DNA of 64,000 nucleotides from Halopseudomonas nanhaiensis (GTDB lineage Bacteria; Pseudomonadota; Gammaproteobacteria; Pseudomonadales; Pseudomonadaceae). The stretch covers positions 496,001-560,000 of the forward strand of contig NZ_CP073751.1 of the NCBI RefSeq assembly GCF_020025155.1, given 5' to 3'. Position numbers and translations under genes: made by a program. The notes beneath the pieces were generated by a model. That model had not been told where the DNA came from. It searched no databases and was given only the letters and a program-made list of their open reading frames with translations. Positions 27,996-37,429 of this stretch are shown piece by piece (the stretch's first letter is position 1; every line of letters begins with the position of its first letter).

Positions 27996-29624
27996 GTGCC
28001 CCATCGTTCCATTGCCTCCAAACCTCAGTGGCAGGTCGCTCCGTATCTTGCGGCGGCGCTGGTATTGCTGCCGTTGCTGGTGCTGGTAGTGAGCTGGCAG
28101 AGCGTTGATGGCCAGATATGGGGTCATCTGCTGGAAACGCAGATGGCGCGGTTGATCGGCAATACGTTGCTGCTCGTAGCAGGCGTGGGTTCCGGGGTGA
28201 TCGTGCTGGGCGTCAGCCTGGCGTGGCTGACCAGTCTGTGCGAGTTCCCCGGGAGGCGGATATTCGACTGGGCGCTGATGCTGCCCTTTGCCATCCCTGC
28301 CTACGTACTGGCCTTCGTCAGTATCGGCCTGCTGGACTTCGCCGGCCCGCTGCAGTCGGCATTGCGCGGGTGGCTGGGCAACGACTTTCGGCTGTTCTTC
28401 TCCATCCGCTCGCCGGGCGGCGTGGTCGCCGTGCTGACACTGGTGTTTTACCCCTACGTGTATCTGCTCGCACGCAATGCGTTTCTCGCGCAGGGGCGTG
28501 GGCTGATGGAGGCATCACGGATCCTCGGCCATACGCCCTGGCAGGGATTCTGGCGGGTCGCTTTGCCGATGGCGCGACCGGCGATCGGTGCCGGGGCGGC
28601 GCTGGCGCTGATGGAAACCCTGGCCGACTTCGGCGCGGTGTCGGTTTTCAACTATGACACCTTCACTACGGCCATCTACAAGACCTGGTATGGCTTTTTC
28701 AGCCTGCAGACCGCCACGCAGCTGGCCAGCGTGCTGCTGGTATTCGTTTTTCTGGCGTTGTATCTGGAGCGGCGCGCCCAGGGTGCGCGACGTTTCCCCG
28801 GGGTGGACAAACCGCGGCAAGGGGCGCTGTACCGGCTCAAGGGTCCGCTTGCCTGGCTGGCCACTGGTTATTGCCTGCTGGTGCTGGCGCTGGCCTTCAT
28901 CATACCGCTGATGCAGCTGCTCCACTGGTTGTGGGCCAGTGCCATTCACGACCTGGACGAACGGTACTGGGCATTGATTCGCAACACCTTGAGTCTGGGA
29001 GCCGCGGCGGCCGTGATAACCGTAAGCGTCGGCATACTGCTGGTCCTGTCCCGGCGGCTGCAACCCTTTCGCAGGGTACGCAGCGCGGTAGCGGTGGCCA
29101 ATCTGGGGTACGCATTGCCCGGCTCGGTGCTCGCCGTAGGCATCATGTTCGCGTTCAGCCATATCGATAATCACCTGTTGATACCCCTGCGTACCTGGTT
29201 GGGTGAAACAGACCCCGGCACACTGCTGGTCGGCGGCCTGTTTGCCCTGCTTCTGGCCTACCTGATCCGCTTCATGGCCGTTGCATACGGCCCGCTCGAC
29301 GCCTCGCTTGCGCGCATCCGGCCGTCGTTACCCGAGGCTGCACACAGTCTGGGTCACACTGGCTGGGCCGTGTTCTGGCGGGTCTATCTGCCGCTGATTC
29401 TGCCGGGGGTGCTGAGCGCGGCGCTGCTGGTGTTCGTCGATGTGCTGAAGGAGATGCCCGCCACACTGCTCATGCGCCCCTTCGGCTGGGATACGCTTGC
29501 TGTGCGGATTCATGGACTTACCGCAGAAGGCGAATGGGCACGGGCAGCGCTGCCGGCGATCACCCTGGTACTGGTCGGACTGCTGCCGGTCATCGTGCTG
29601 ATCAGAAGTTCGGCTCGCCGCTGA
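27996..29624 (+). CDS. fbpB: Ferric iron ABC transporter, fused permease
   Basis: A 542-residue permease with two homologous halves, each of about six membrane helices. Each carries an EAA loop for the ATPase: EASRILGHTPWQGFWRVALP near residue 170 and EAAHSLGHTGWAVFWRVYLP near 450. This is the FbpB/SfuB architecture. The start is GTG, with CCCGGAG upstream. No ATPase (fbpC) gene follows; the next gene is gcvT. Confidence 0.92.
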   Translation: MPHRSIASKPQWQVAPYLAAALVLLPLLVLVVSWQSVDGQIWGHLLETQMARLIGNTLLLVAGVGSGVIVLGVSLAWLTSLCEFPGRRIFDWALMLPFAIPAYVLAFVSIGLLDFAGPLQSALRGWLGNDFRLFFSIRSPGGVVAVLTLVFYPYVYLLARNAFLAQGRGLMEASRILGHTPWQGFWRVALPMARPAIGAGAALALMETLADFGAVSVFNYDTFTTAIYKTWYGFFSLQTATQLASVLLVFVFLALYLERRAQGARRFPGVDKPRQGALYRLKGPLAWLATGYCLLVLALAFIIPLMQLLHWLWASAIHDLDERYWALIRNTLSLGAAAAVITVSVGILLVLSRRLQPFRRVRSAVAVANLGYALPGSVLAVGIMFAFSHIDNHLLIPLRTWLGETDPGTLLVGGLFALLLAYLIRFMAVAYGPLDASLARIRPSLPEAAHSLGHTGWAVFWRVYLPLILPGVLSAALLVFVDVLKEMPATLLMRPFGWDTLAVRIHGLTAEGEWARAALPAITLVLVGLLPVIVLIRSSARR

Positions 29625-29707
29625 TACACGGCGTTGCGGCGAGGCTGCACATGCCATGCGATTTGGCTACAATTCACGCTTTGCACACTGCTCGCTAAGG
29701 AACCTCA

Positions 29708-30793
29708 ATGGGATCGCGCACTCCGCTCTATGAGCAGCACCTCGCCGCGGGCGCCAAGATGGTCGATTTTGGTGGCTGGGACATGCCGCTGCACTATGGC
29801 TCGCAGATGGAGGAGCATCATCAGGTGCGGCGCGACGTAGGCATGTTCGATGTCTCGCACATGACGGTGATCGATGTTTCCGGAACCGAAGCCAAGGCCT
29901 TTCTGCAGTACCTGCTGGCCAACGATGTGGCCCGTCTCACGCTCAGTGGCAAGGCGCTGTACAGCGGCATGCTCAACGAAGACGGCGGTGTGATCGACGA
30001 CCTCATCGTCTATCTGGTGGGCGAGTCCTATCGCGTCGTGGTCAATGCCGCAACCCGGGAAAAGGATCTGGCCTGGATCCGTCTGCAGGCCGAGCCCTTT
30101 GCGGTGAAGCTGGTCGAGCGCGATGATCTGGCGATGCTCGCCGTGCAGGGCCCTCGGGCACGCTCGGTGGTGTCACAGGTCGTCAGCGACAGCAGGGCCG
30201 CGCTGATCAACGATCTCAAGCCGTTCCAGGGCCACCCCGAAGGACAATGGTTCATTGGCCGTACCGGCTATACCGGTGAGGACGGCCTGGAAATCATGCT
30301 GCCCGCCGAAGAAGCAGGCGCATTCTGGGATGCTTTGATCGCTGCCGGCTGCAAGCCCTGCGGGTTGGGCGCGCGCGACACACTGCGTCTGGAAGCGGGT
30401 ATGAACCTGTACGGCTCGGATATGGACGAGACGGTATCGCCGTTGGCCGCCAATATGGGCTGGACCATCGCCTGGGAGCCCACCGAGCGTGACTTCATCG
30501 GGCGCAAGGCGCTCGAGGCCCAGCGTGAAGCGGGCGACCAGCCCAAGCTGGTTGGTCTGGTGCTGGCCGAGCGTGCCGTGTTGCGTGGACACCAGAAGGT
30601 CATCGTCGACGGCGTTGGCGAAGGCGAAATCACCAGCGGCAGCTTCTCTCCGACCCTTGGTGTCTCGATCGCACTGGCGCGCGTTCCGCGTGCTACCGGC
30701 AGTTCGGCCAAGGTGGAAATTCGCGGTAAACAGCTCGACGTTCGCGTGGTCAAGCCGAGCTTCGTGCGCAACGGCAAGCCCGTTTTCGAATAA
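29708..30793 (+). CDS. gcvT: Glycine cleavage system T protein (aminomethyltransferase)
   Basis: A 361-residue THF-dependent enzyme that releases ammonia from the aminomethyl-lipoyl H protein and forms 5,10-methylene-THF. Hallmarks are [48 protein letters not shown] and the [19 protein letters not shown] block with the catalytic Asp/Arg region. AAGGA precedes the ATG. Only 83 bases separate it from fbpB, too little for a tandem glycine riboswitch, so its promoter is short or it is read from fbpB. Confidence 0.97.
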   Translation: MGSRTPLYEQHLAAGAKMVDFGGWDMPLHYGSQMEEHHQVRRDVGMFDVSHMTVIDVSGTEAKAFLQYLLANDVARLTLSGKALYSGMLNEDGGVIDDLIVYLVGESYRVVVNAATREKDLAWIRLQAEPFAVKLVERDDLAMLAVQGPRARSVVSQVVSDSRAALINDLKPFQGHPEGQWFIGRTGYTGEDGLEIMLPAEEAGAFWDALIAAGCKPCGLGARDTLRLEAGMNLYGSDMDETVSPLAANMGWTIAWEPTERDFIGRKALEAQREAGDQPKLVGLVLAERAVLRGHQKVIVDGVGEGEITSGSFSPTLGVSIALARVPRATGSSAKVEIRGKQLDVRVVKPSFVRNGKPVFE

Positions 30794-30823
30794 GCATTAC
30801 CTTACCCATTTGAGGACAGTTCA

Positions 30824-31204
30824 ATGAGCAACATTCCCGCCGACCTGCGTTACGCCTCCAGTCACGAATGGGCGCGCCAGGAAGCTGATGGCACCATCAC
30901 CGTCGGTATCACCGATCACGCTCAGGATCTGCTGGGTGACGTGGTATTCGTCGAGCTGCCGGAAGTCGGCCGCCAGGTGAATGCCGGTGAAGAGTGCGCA
31001 GTAGTCGAATCGGTCAAGGCCGCCTCCGATATCTACGCGCCGGTCAGCGGCGAAGTCGTGGCGATCAATGACGCGCTCGGTGATTCGCCGGATCTGGTCA
31101 ATGGCGAACCCTACACCGGCGCCTGGTTCTTCAAGATCAAGCCGTCCGATGCCAGCGAGCTGGACAAGCTGATGGATGCTGACGCTTACGGTTCTTCTAT
31201 CTAA
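30824..31204 (+). CDS. gcvH: Glycine cleavage system H protein
   Basis: A 126-residue lipoyl carrier shuttling the aminomethyl group between P, T and L proteins. The lipoylated Lys is K65 in [17 protein letters not shown]. It is full length, with GAGGA before the ATG and 30 bases behind gcvT. It is followed by an unusually long 359-base gap before gcvP, occupied by two large structured repeats. Confidence 0.97.
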   Translation: MSNIPADLRYASSHEWARQEADGTITVGITDHAQDLLGDVVFVELPEVGRQVNAGEECAVVESVKAASDIYAPVSGEVVAINDALGDSPDLVNGEPYTGAWFFKIKPSDASELDKLMDADAYGSSI

Positions 31205-31251
31205 CGATGCAGTGTGGGGTTCGCTGATTGGCTGGGTTTGATGCGTGGTGA

Positions 31252-31352
31252 GATTCCGACTTCGCTGGTTCGGACACGCTACAAGCACATCCATGTGGGC
31301 TCGGCGGTGCCCGTCCAGGGCACCGACGGTCCGAACCAGCGAAGCCGGAACC
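31252..31352 (-). repeat. Two-hairpin GGA repeat element, copy A
   Basis: Outer arms 31252-31275 and 31329-31352 are complementary over 24 bp with two mismatches (both G-U on the minus strand); shared inner part GTCCGAACCAGCGAAG. A further outer stem pairs 31214-31229 with 31372-31387. The core holds two hairpins. At 31286-31297 the minus strand reads CAC[ATGGAT]GTG. At 31305-31325 it reads CGGTGCCC-TGGAC-GGGCACCG. The strand is assigned by the GGA-containing loops. There is no ORF and no T run. Confidence 0.85.
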
Positions 31353-31408
31353 TCCCGTTAGGATCGGTGTGAATCAGCAAACCCTACGGACCGCGACGCT
31401 GCAGTAGA

Positions 31409-31506
31409 TGCGGGATGCCTCGGTGCTGGACCGTCCGCGGCAGGGATGCCGCGGATGAGCCTACATGGACGTATCCACGGCGCGTCCAGCACCGAGGCAT
31501 CACGCA
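31409..31506 (+). repeat. Two-hairpin GGA repeat element, copy B
   Basis: Outer arms 31409-31430 and 31485-31506 pair over 22 bp with one mismatch (GATGCCTCGGTGCTGGA is perfectly matched). Their sequence is unrelated to the arms of copy A. The core hairpins on the plus strand are CCGCGGC[AGGGAT]GCCGCGG at 31435-31454 and TAC[ATGGAC]GTA at 31462-31473. It lies 58 bases before the gcvP start and would be part of any gcvH-gcvP transcript. Confidence 0.85.
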
Positions 31507-31563
31507 GGCACGGCATCTCCGCTAGGACTACTCAGATCTTCAATACTTCTTGCAGGTAACCCC

Positions 31564-34449
31564 ATGAGCAATACCCGAAGCCTCACCGATCTGGAACAGA
31601 CTGACGCGTTTCTGCGTCGCCATATCGGTCCGGACGATGCTGAACAGCAGTCGATGCTCGAAACACTCGGCGTCGAGTCGCTGGATGCCTTGATCAACGA
31701 GACGGTCCCGAACAGCATCCTGCGCAAGGATCTGCTCAACCTGCCCGGACCACGTACCGAGGCCGAGGTGCTTGGTTATCTGAAAGGAGTAGCCAGCAAG
31801 AATCAGATCTATACCTCCTGCATTGGCATGGGTTACCACGGCACGCTGACGCCGAATGTGATTCTGCGCAATGTGCTGGAAAACCCCGGCTGGTATACCG
31901 CGTATACCCCGTACCAACCTGAAATCGCCCAGGGCCGACTCGAGGCGCTGCTCAACTTCCAGCAGTTGTCGATCGATCTGACCGGCATGGAGCTGGCCAG
32001 CGCGTCGCTGCTCGACGAAGCCACCGCAGCGGCCGAGGCGATGGCACTGGCCAAGCGTCAGGCCAAGAGCAAGAGCAATCTGTTTTTCATCGACCACGAC
32101 TCCCATCCGCAGACCATTTCCGTGGTGCGCACACGGGCCGAAGCGTTCGGCTTTGAAGTGGTCATTGATGACGTGCGCAATCTTGGCGACCATGAGGTAT
32201 TCGGAGCGCTGTTCCAGTATCCCAACACCTGGGGTGAGATCAACGATCTGAAACCGCTGATCGATGCCGTTCATGCGCAGAACGGACTGGCCTGCGTCGC
32301 CGCCGACCTGCTCAGTCTGGTACTGCTGACACCGCCGGGCGAGCTGGGTGCCGACGTGGTATTCGGCTCGGCTCAGCGCTTCGGCGTGCCCATGGGATAC
32401 GGCGGTCCGCATGCCGCGTTCTTCGCCACGCGCGATGCGTACAAGCGCGCAATGCCCGGGCGAATTATCGGGGTGTCGGTCGATACGCGCGGTAACCGCG
32501 CGCTGCGCATGGCGTTGCAAACGCGCGAGCAGCATATCCGCCGCGAGAAGGCCAACTCGAACATTTGCACCGCGCAGGTGCTGTTGGCCAATATCGCCAG
32601 CTTCTATGCGGTTTATCACGGCTCTGAAGGGCTGAAAACCATTGCCGAACGCGTGCAGCGGTTGACGGCCATCCTGGCTGCCGGCCTGGAAGAAAAAGGC
32701 TTCAAGCGACAGAACGCGCATTTCTTCGACACGCTTACGCTGGACGTCGGCGGGCGCGCCGGTGAAATCGTCGAGCGGGCCCGTGCAGCCCGGATCAACC
32801 TGCGGCTGGTCGATGAGACCACGCTCGGACTGAGTCTGGACGAAACCTCGACCCGTAGCACCGTGGAGCGTCTGCTCGCGGTATTTGCCGACGATGGTCA
32901 GGCCAGCAATATCGAAGCGCTGGATCAGCGCGTGAGTGCAGCGGCGATGGGTATTCCCGCAGCGCTGCGTCGTCAGTCGGCGTTCCTCACTCATCCGGTG
33001 TTCAACAGCTATCACTCGGAAACCGAGATGCTGCGCTACATCAAGTCGCTGGAAAACAGGGACCTTGCGCTGAATCACGCGATGATTCCGCTGGGCTCCT
33101 GCACCATGAAGCTCAACGCCACCGCCGAAATGATCCCGATCACCTGGCCGGAGTTCGGCCAGCTGCACCCCTTTGCCCCGCTGGCTCAGGCCGAAGGCTA
33201 CAAGGTGATGATCGACGAGCTCGAAGCGGCGCTGCGTGAAATCACCGGCTTCGACGCCATCTGCATGCAGCCGAATTCCGGTGCGCAGGGGGAGTATGCC
33301 GGCCTGCTGGCCATCCGCAAATTCCATGAATCCAACGGCGACGAGCATCGCAATGTCTGTCTGATCCCGACCTCTGCACACGGTACAAATCCGGCGTCGG
33401 CGATGATGGCAAGCATGCGGGTGGTGCTGGTCAACTGCGACGACAACGGTAACGTCGACTTTGCGGATCTGAAACAGAAGGCCCAGGACAACGCAGACAA
33501 TCTGTCGTGCCTGATGATCACCTACCCGTCCACCCACGGCGTGTACGAAGAGGGTATCCGCGAGATCTGCGACATCATTCACCAGTACGGCGGCCAGGTT
33601 TACATGGACGGGGCCAACCTCAATGCGCAGGTGGGCCTGACCCGGCCGGCCGACATTGGCGCAGACGTGTCGCACATGAACCTGCACAAGACCTTCTGCA
33701 TACCCCATGGGGGTGGTGGGCCGGGGATGGGGCCTATCGGGGTCAAGGCGCACCTCGCTCCCTATGTTGCCAACCATCCTGTGGTGCCGCTCGATGGGCC
33801 CGACCCGGAAAACGGCGCGGTGAGCGCAGCGCCCTGGGGCAGCGCGAGCATCCTGCCGATCAGCTGGACCTACATCGCGCTGATGGGCGCGGAGGGCCTG
33901 CGCCGGGCTACCGAAGTGGCGATCCTCAATGCCAATTACCTGGCCAGGCGGTTGGGGCAGGCGTATCCGGTGCTCTATAGCGGTCGCAACGGTCGCGTTG
34001 CGCATGAATGCATCATCGACATCCGCCCGCTCAAGGCTGCTTCGGGTATCACCGAGGAAGACGTGGCCAAGCGGCTTATGGATTTCGGCTTCCATGCACC
34101 GACCATGTCGTTCCCGGTTCCGGGTACGCTGATGATCGAGCCGACCGAGAGCGAGTCGAAAGCCGAGCTTGATCGTTTCGTTGACGCGATGCTGACCATT
34201 CGCGGCGAAATCAGCCGGGTCGAGCAGGGCGAGTGGACGGTCGAGCAGAGCCCGCCGCACAACGCCCCGCACACGCTGGCCGACATCACTGGCGAGTGGG
34301 ACCGTCCGTACTCGCGTCAGGAGGCTGTATTCCCGCAGGCGTGGGTCGCGGCAAACAAGTTCTGGCCGAGCGTGAACCGCATCGACAACGTCTACGGCGA
34401 TCGCAATCTCTTTTGCGCCTGCCCGCCGATCGAAGCCTACGAAGGCTGA
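31564..34449 (+). CDS. gcvP: Glycine dehydrogenase (decarboxylating), P protein
   Basis: A 961-residue PLP enzyme that decarboxylates glycine and loads the H protein. It is the single-chain type with two homologous halves. The PLP Lys is in [17 protein letters not shown] in the second half; the N-terminal half keeps [20 protein letters not shown]. The ATG at 31564 begins [16 protein letters not shown]; an upstream in-frame start would place arm sequence of repeat copy B in the protein and is rejected. It ends before a strong terminator. Confidence 0.96.
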   Translation: MSNTRSLTDLEQTDAFLRRHIGPDDAEQQSMLETLGVESLDALINETVPNSILRKDLLNLPGPRTEAEVLGYLKGVASKNQIYTSCIGMGYHGTLTPNVILRNVLENPGWYTAYTPYQPEIAQGRLEALLNFQQLSIDLTGMELASASLLDEATAAAEAMALAKRQAKSKSNLFFIDHDSHPQTISVVRTRAEAFGFEVVIDDVRNLGDHEVFGALFQYPNTWGEINDLKPLIDAVHAQNGLACVAADLLSLVLLTPPGELGADVVFGSAQRFGVPMGYGGPHAAFFATRDAYKRAMPGRIIGVSVDTRGNRALRMALQTREQHIRREKANSNICTAQVLLANIASFYAVYHGSEGLKTIAERVQRLTAILAAGLEEKGFKRQNAHFFDTLTLDVGGRAGEIVERARAARINLRLVDETTLGLSLDETSTRSTVERLLAVFADDGQASNIEALDQRVSAAAMGIPAALRRQSAFLTHPVFNSYHSETEMLRYIKSLENRDLALNHAMIPLGSCTMKLNATAEMIPITWPEFGQLHPFAPLAQAEGYKVMIDELEAALREITGFDAICMQPNSGAQGEYAGLLAIRKFHESNGDEHRNVCLIPTSAHGTNPASAMMASMRVVLVNCDDNGNVDFADLKQKAQDNADNLSCLMITYPSTHGVYEEGIREICDIIHQYGGQVYMDGANLNAQVGLTRPADIGADVSHMNLHKTFCIPHGGGGPGMGPIGVKAHLAPYVANHPVVPLDGPDPENGAVSAAPWGSASILPISWTYIALMGAEGLRRATEVAILNANYLARRLGQAYPVLYSGRNGRVAHECIIDIRPLKAASGITEEDVAKRLMDFGFHAPTMSFPVPGTLMIEPTESESKAELDRFVDAMLTIRGEISRVEQGEWTVEQSPPHNAPHTLADITGEWDRPYSRQEAVFPQAWVAANKFWPSVNRIDNVYGDRNLFCACPPIEAYEG

Positions 34450-34455
34450 CCTGCC

Positions 34456-34484
34456 GGCGCGCCGCTCTGGCGCGCCTGTTTTTA
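34456..34484 (+). terminator. Rho-independent terminator after gcvP
   Basis: GGCGCGCC-GCTCT-GGCGCGCC followed by TGTTTTTA: an 8-bp perfect GC stem with a T run, seven bases after the gcvP stop. Confidence 0.85.
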
Positions 34485-34517
34485 CCGGGCGGTGGAATGC
34501 CACCACCGCGCGGTAAA
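34481..34517. repeat. Hairpin overlapping the gcvP terminator tail
   Basis: TTTACCGGGCGGTGG (34481-34495) pairs with CCACCGCGCGGTAAA (34503-34517), 15 bp with one mismatch. The left arm begins inside the T tract of the gcvP terminator, so the two structures are adjacent and share the tail bases. Confidence 0.6.
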
Positions 34518-34599
34518 TCGCCTATGCTATGAGTGGCCTGAGGGCCCGCTCCGTCGTCCCATCGGGACCGAGATCATCTGGCAGTAGGAAAGACCCTGC

Positions 34600-36216
34600 A
34601 TGAGCGACACGTCACCGGTCCACACCGAACTCGACACCATTGTTGATGCCCTTGAAGAAGGCAAGCGCAAGAAGCTGCGCAAGCTGCTGCGTGGCATGCA
34701 TCCGGGCAAGGTGGCGAGTCTGCTGGAAGCGCTCGATGTAGAGCGTCGGGTGATGGTCTGGCAGCACCTGCGTGAGGAAGACGAGACGGCGGTCGTACCC
34801 TATCTCGACCCGCTGGTCGCGGCGGCCCTGCAGCGTGATGCCGATGACGCCGATCTGGCAGAGCTGGACGAGGAAGCCGCTGCCGCGATTACCGACATCC
34901 GCCATGTCCGGGAAGCATTGGAGGAAGGTCGCTACAAGCGGGTCGTCAAGCTGTTCAAGCAGATGCATCCGGCCAAGTCCGCGGGTCTGCTCGAGTCGTT
35001 GCCACCCGAAGAACGCAGCACCGTCTGGGAAATGCTCTCCAGTGAGCGTGCCGGCAAGATCCTCGTGCACCTGCATGAGGAGGTGCGGGTACGTCTGGCG
35101 CAGGAGATGGATCAGGAAGATCTTTTCGCGGCGGTACGCAAGCTCGACCTCGACGACCTGGTCGACCTGATCCAGGCGCTGCCTTCTGGAGCGGGCCGCG
35201 AGGTCATGCTGTCGATGGACGTGGCGACGCGCAAGCAGCTGGTCTCGATGCTGTCCTACCCCGAGGATTCCGCCGGCGGTCTGATGAACATCGACCACCT
35301 GTCGGTGCGTGCCGATGTGCGCGTCGGCTCGGTATTGCGCTACCTGCGTCTGCTCGAGGATCTGCCGGACCATACCGACAAGGTCATGGTGGTCGATCGA
35401 AAGAATCGCTATCAGGGCGTGTTGCGACTCAGCCGTATCCTTACCAGTGATCCCGAGGCGAAGGTGGAGGCGGTGATGGATGCCGAATTTCAGCCTCTGC
35501 CGGTGCAGATGCCGAGTCGCGAAGTGGCCCGGCGATTCGAGGATCTGGACATGCTGTCGGCCGCAGTGGTCGATGACCACGGCGTGCTGCTGGGGCGAAT
35601 TACGGTGGATGACGTGCTGGATATCATCCGTGAGGAGTCGCGCAGCACCATGATGCACATGGCCGGCCTCGACGATGAAGCCGACATGTTCGCCCCGGTA
35701 TTGAAGAGCACCCTGCGGCGCTCTGTGTGGCTGGGCATCAACCTGATCACCGCCTTTCTCGCTGCCTGGGTGATCGGGCAGTTTCAGGGCACGCTGGAGC
35801 AGATCGTTGCGCTTGCCGTGCTGATGCCCATCGTTGCGAGCATGGGCGGTATCGCTGGCAGCCAAACCCTGACGCTGGTGATCCGCGGGCTGGCGCTCGG
35901 GCAGGTGGAAGGTGGTAACGCCAGGGTCTTGTTGGGCAAGGAGATGGGTATCGGTCTGCTCAACGGTCTGCTGTGGGCTCTGGTTGTGGCGGTGCTGGCC
36001 TACGTGTGGTTCGGCAGTTGGCAGATTGGCGGCATCATCGGCGCGGCGATTCTGCTCAACCTGCTGTGCGCAGCGTTTTCCGGTCTTGCCGTACCGCTGG
36101 TGCTGCGCAAGTTCGGCATCGATCCCGCGCTGGCCGGCAGTGTCATCCTCACCACCGTGACCGACGTGGTCGGCTTCTTCGTATTCCTGGGATTGGCCAC
36201 CCTGCTGCTGATCTGA
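34600..36216 (+). CDS. mgtE: MgtE-family magnesium transporter with enlarged N-terminal region
   Basis: A 538-residue protein; MgtE is usually near 450-480. Two similar N-domain units are visible: LEEGKRKKLRKLLRGMHPGK (about 18-37) and ALEEGRYKRVVKLFKQMHPA (about 106-125). CBS domains (about 240-350) and five membrane helices from about residue 370 follow. The channel signature VLMPIVASMGGIAGSQT is intact. It mediates Mg2+ uptake gated by cytoplasmic Mg2+. No M-box-type leader fits the 150-base upstream gap, which mainly holds the gcvP terminator and its hairpin. Confidence 0.92.
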   Translation: MSDTSPVHTELDTIVDALEEGKRKKLRKLLRGMHPGKVASLLEALDVERRVMVWQHLREEDETAVVPYLDPLVAAALQRDADDADLAELDEEAAAAITDIRHVREALEEGRYKRVVKLFKQMHPAKSAGLLESLPPEERSTVWEMLSSERAGKILVHLHEEVRVRLAQEMDQEDLFAAVRKLDLDDLVDLIQALPSGAGREVMLSMDVATRKQLVSMLSYPEDSAGGLMNIDHLSVRADVRVGSVLRYLRLLEDLPDHTDKVMVVDRKNRYQGVLRLSRILTSDPEAKVEAVMDAEFQPLPVQMPSREVARRFEDLDMLSAAVVDDHGVLLGRITVDDVLDIIREESRSTMMHMAGLDDEADMFAPVLKSTLRRSVWLGINLITAFLAAWVIGQFQGTLEQIVALAVLMPIVASMGGIAGSQTLTLVIRGLALGQVEGGNARVLLGKEMGIGLLNGLLWALVVAVLAYVWFGSWQIGGIIGAAILLNLLCAAFSGLAVPLVLRKFGIDPALAGSVILTTVTDVVGFFVFLGLATLLLI

Positions 36217-36220
36217 CTTC

Positions 36221-36259
36221 ATATGCGCTCTTCCGTATATGCGGAATAGCGTATATAGT
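36221..36259 (+). promoter_or_regulatory. ArsR operator (tandem palindromes) overlapping the ars promoter
   Basis: The unit ATATGCG-N6-CGTATAT occurs twice, at 36221-36240 and 36237-36256, overlapping by four bases with identical arms and different spacers (CTCTTC, GAATAG). A -10 box TATAGT (36254-36259) overlaps the second unit. A weak -35 TTCCGT lies 17 bases before it, inside the first unit. A bound ArsR dimer would occlude RNA polymerase. The site starts five bases after the mgtE stop. Confidence 0.75.
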
Positions 36260-36287
36260 CGGCGGACTCGTTTCAGGGAGTTCGTCC

Positions 36288-36641
36288 ATGACGCCATTCG
36301 ATCCGCCGACGTTATTCAAGTCGCTAGCCGATGACACCCGTGCACGTCTCGCGCTGCTTGTCGCCAGCGAAGGCGAACTGTGTGTATGCGAGCTCGTCTG
36401 TGCGCTGGACGCCAGCCAGCCGAAGATTTCCCGCCACCTGGCGGATCTTCGTAAAAGCGGCCTGTTCCAGGATCGTCGGCAGGGCCAATGGGTGTATTAC
36501 CGGCTGCACGACGAACTGCCGGCCTGGGTTCGGCATGTTCTGGATGTCGTCCGCTCCGCCAACCAGGGCTGGATCGAAGACGGGCTCACGCGCCTCGGTC
36601 GCATGGACGACCGGCCCGTTCGACGAGCCAGCTGCTGCTGA
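36288..36641 (+). CDS. arsR: ArsR-family arsenic-responsive repressor
   Basis: A 117-residue winged-helix repressor. The helix-turn-helix is [20 protein letters not shown]. The metalloid-sensing cysteines are CVC in GELCVCELV just before it, the alpha3 CxC site; a C-terminal CC pair (RRASCC) may add a ligand. As(III) binding should release it from the tandem operator upstream. It is the first gene of arsR-arsH-gapdh-arsJ; 19 bases separate it from arsH. Confidence 0.93.
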   Translation: MTPFDPPTLFKSLADDTRARLALLVASEGELCVCELVCALDASQPKISRHLADLRKSGLFQDRRQGQWVYYRLHDELPAWVRHVLDVVRSANQGWIEDGLTRLGRMDDRPVRRASCC

Positions 36642-36660
36642 TCCCATTGAGGCCACCGTG

Positions 36661-37371
36661 ATGAACTCTGATTTCCCCGCATTGAATTCCGACCTGCTGC
36701 GTCAGCCTGAGCACCAGCGCCTGGGCGTCGAGTCGACGGACGCTCCGCTGCGCATCCTCCTGCTCTACGGCTCGACCCGTGAGCGTTCGTTCAGCCGCTT
36801 GCTGACCGAAGAGGCAGCGCGTCTGCTTCAGTTGATGGGCGCCGAGACGCGCATCTACGATCCCTCCGGCCTGCCGCTGCCCGATGACGCTGCGGAGGAT
36901 CATCCGAAGGTTGTCCAATTGCGCGAGCTGATGCAGTGGTCCGAAGGCCAGGTGTGGTGCTCGCCCGAGCGCCATGGTGCGATGACCGGCGTTTTCAAGT
37001 CGCAGATCGACTGGGTGCCGCTTGCGATGGGGGCCGTCCGACCGACCCAGGGCAAGACGCTGGCAGTGATGCAGGTGTGCGGCGGGTCGCAATCGTTCAA
37101 CGTGGTCAACCAGCTGCGCGTGCTGGGTCGCTGGATGCGCATGGTCACGATCCCCAACCAGTCATCGGTGCCCAAGGCCTTCCTGGAGTTCGACGCAGAC
37201 GGCCGAATGAAACCGTCGGCCTATTACGATCGGGTGGTTGACGTGATGGAAGAGCTGGTCAAGTTCACCTGGCTGCTGCGCGGTCGCGCAGACTACCTGG
37301 TGGATCGCTACTCTGAACGCAAGGAGTCTGCACAGGAGCTCTCCCGGCGGGTCAATCAACGCAGCATCTGA
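36661..37371 (+). CDS. arsH: ArsH organoarsenical oxidase (NADPH:FMN oxidoreductase)
   Basis: A 236-residue flavodoxin-like protein. It has the FMN phosphate loop [15 protein letters not shown] and the ArsH hallmark [23 protein letters not shown]. ArsH oxidises trivalent methylated or aromatic arsenicals to less toxic pentavalent forms using NADPH. The ATG at 36661 gives the expected length; the in-frame upstream starts lie inside arsR. It is second in the ars operon. Confidence 0.93.
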   Translation: MNSDFPALNSDLLRQPEHQRLGVESTDAPLRILLLYGSTRERSFSRLLTEEAARLLQLMGAETRIYDPSGLPLPDDAAEDHPKVVQLRELMQWSEGQVWCSPERHGAMTGVFKSQIDWVPLAMGAVRPTQGKTLAVMQVCGGSQSFNVVNQLRVLGRWMRMVTIPNQSSVPKAFLEFDADGRMKPSAYYDRVVDVMEELVKFTWLLRGRADYLVDRYSERKESAQELSRRVNQRSI

Positions 37372-37429
37372 TTCGAATCAACGCGCAGCGTCTGTTTGCT
37401 GACAGGCGCTGGCCAACGAGGTGACGGAC

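Noticed and set aside
29625..29707. A glycine riboswitch before gcvT
   Set aside because: Only 83 bases lie between fbpB and gcvT, too short for a tandem glycine aptamer, and I see no aptamer consensus.
31252..31506. The structured elements as ordinary Rho-independent terminators or a CRISPR array
   Set aside because: No T run follows any stem on either strand. The copies differ in arm sequence and are not direct repeats with spacers.
31540..34506. A 988-codon open frame antisense to gcvP
   Set aside because: It mirrors gcvP in a GC-rich gene, has no family features (Arg/His/Gln-rich) and no ribosome site. gcvP is unmistakable on the other strand.
34612..36297. A 561-codon open frame antisense to mgtE
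   Set aside because: Antisense shadow. It would also run through the ArsR operator and start in arsR.
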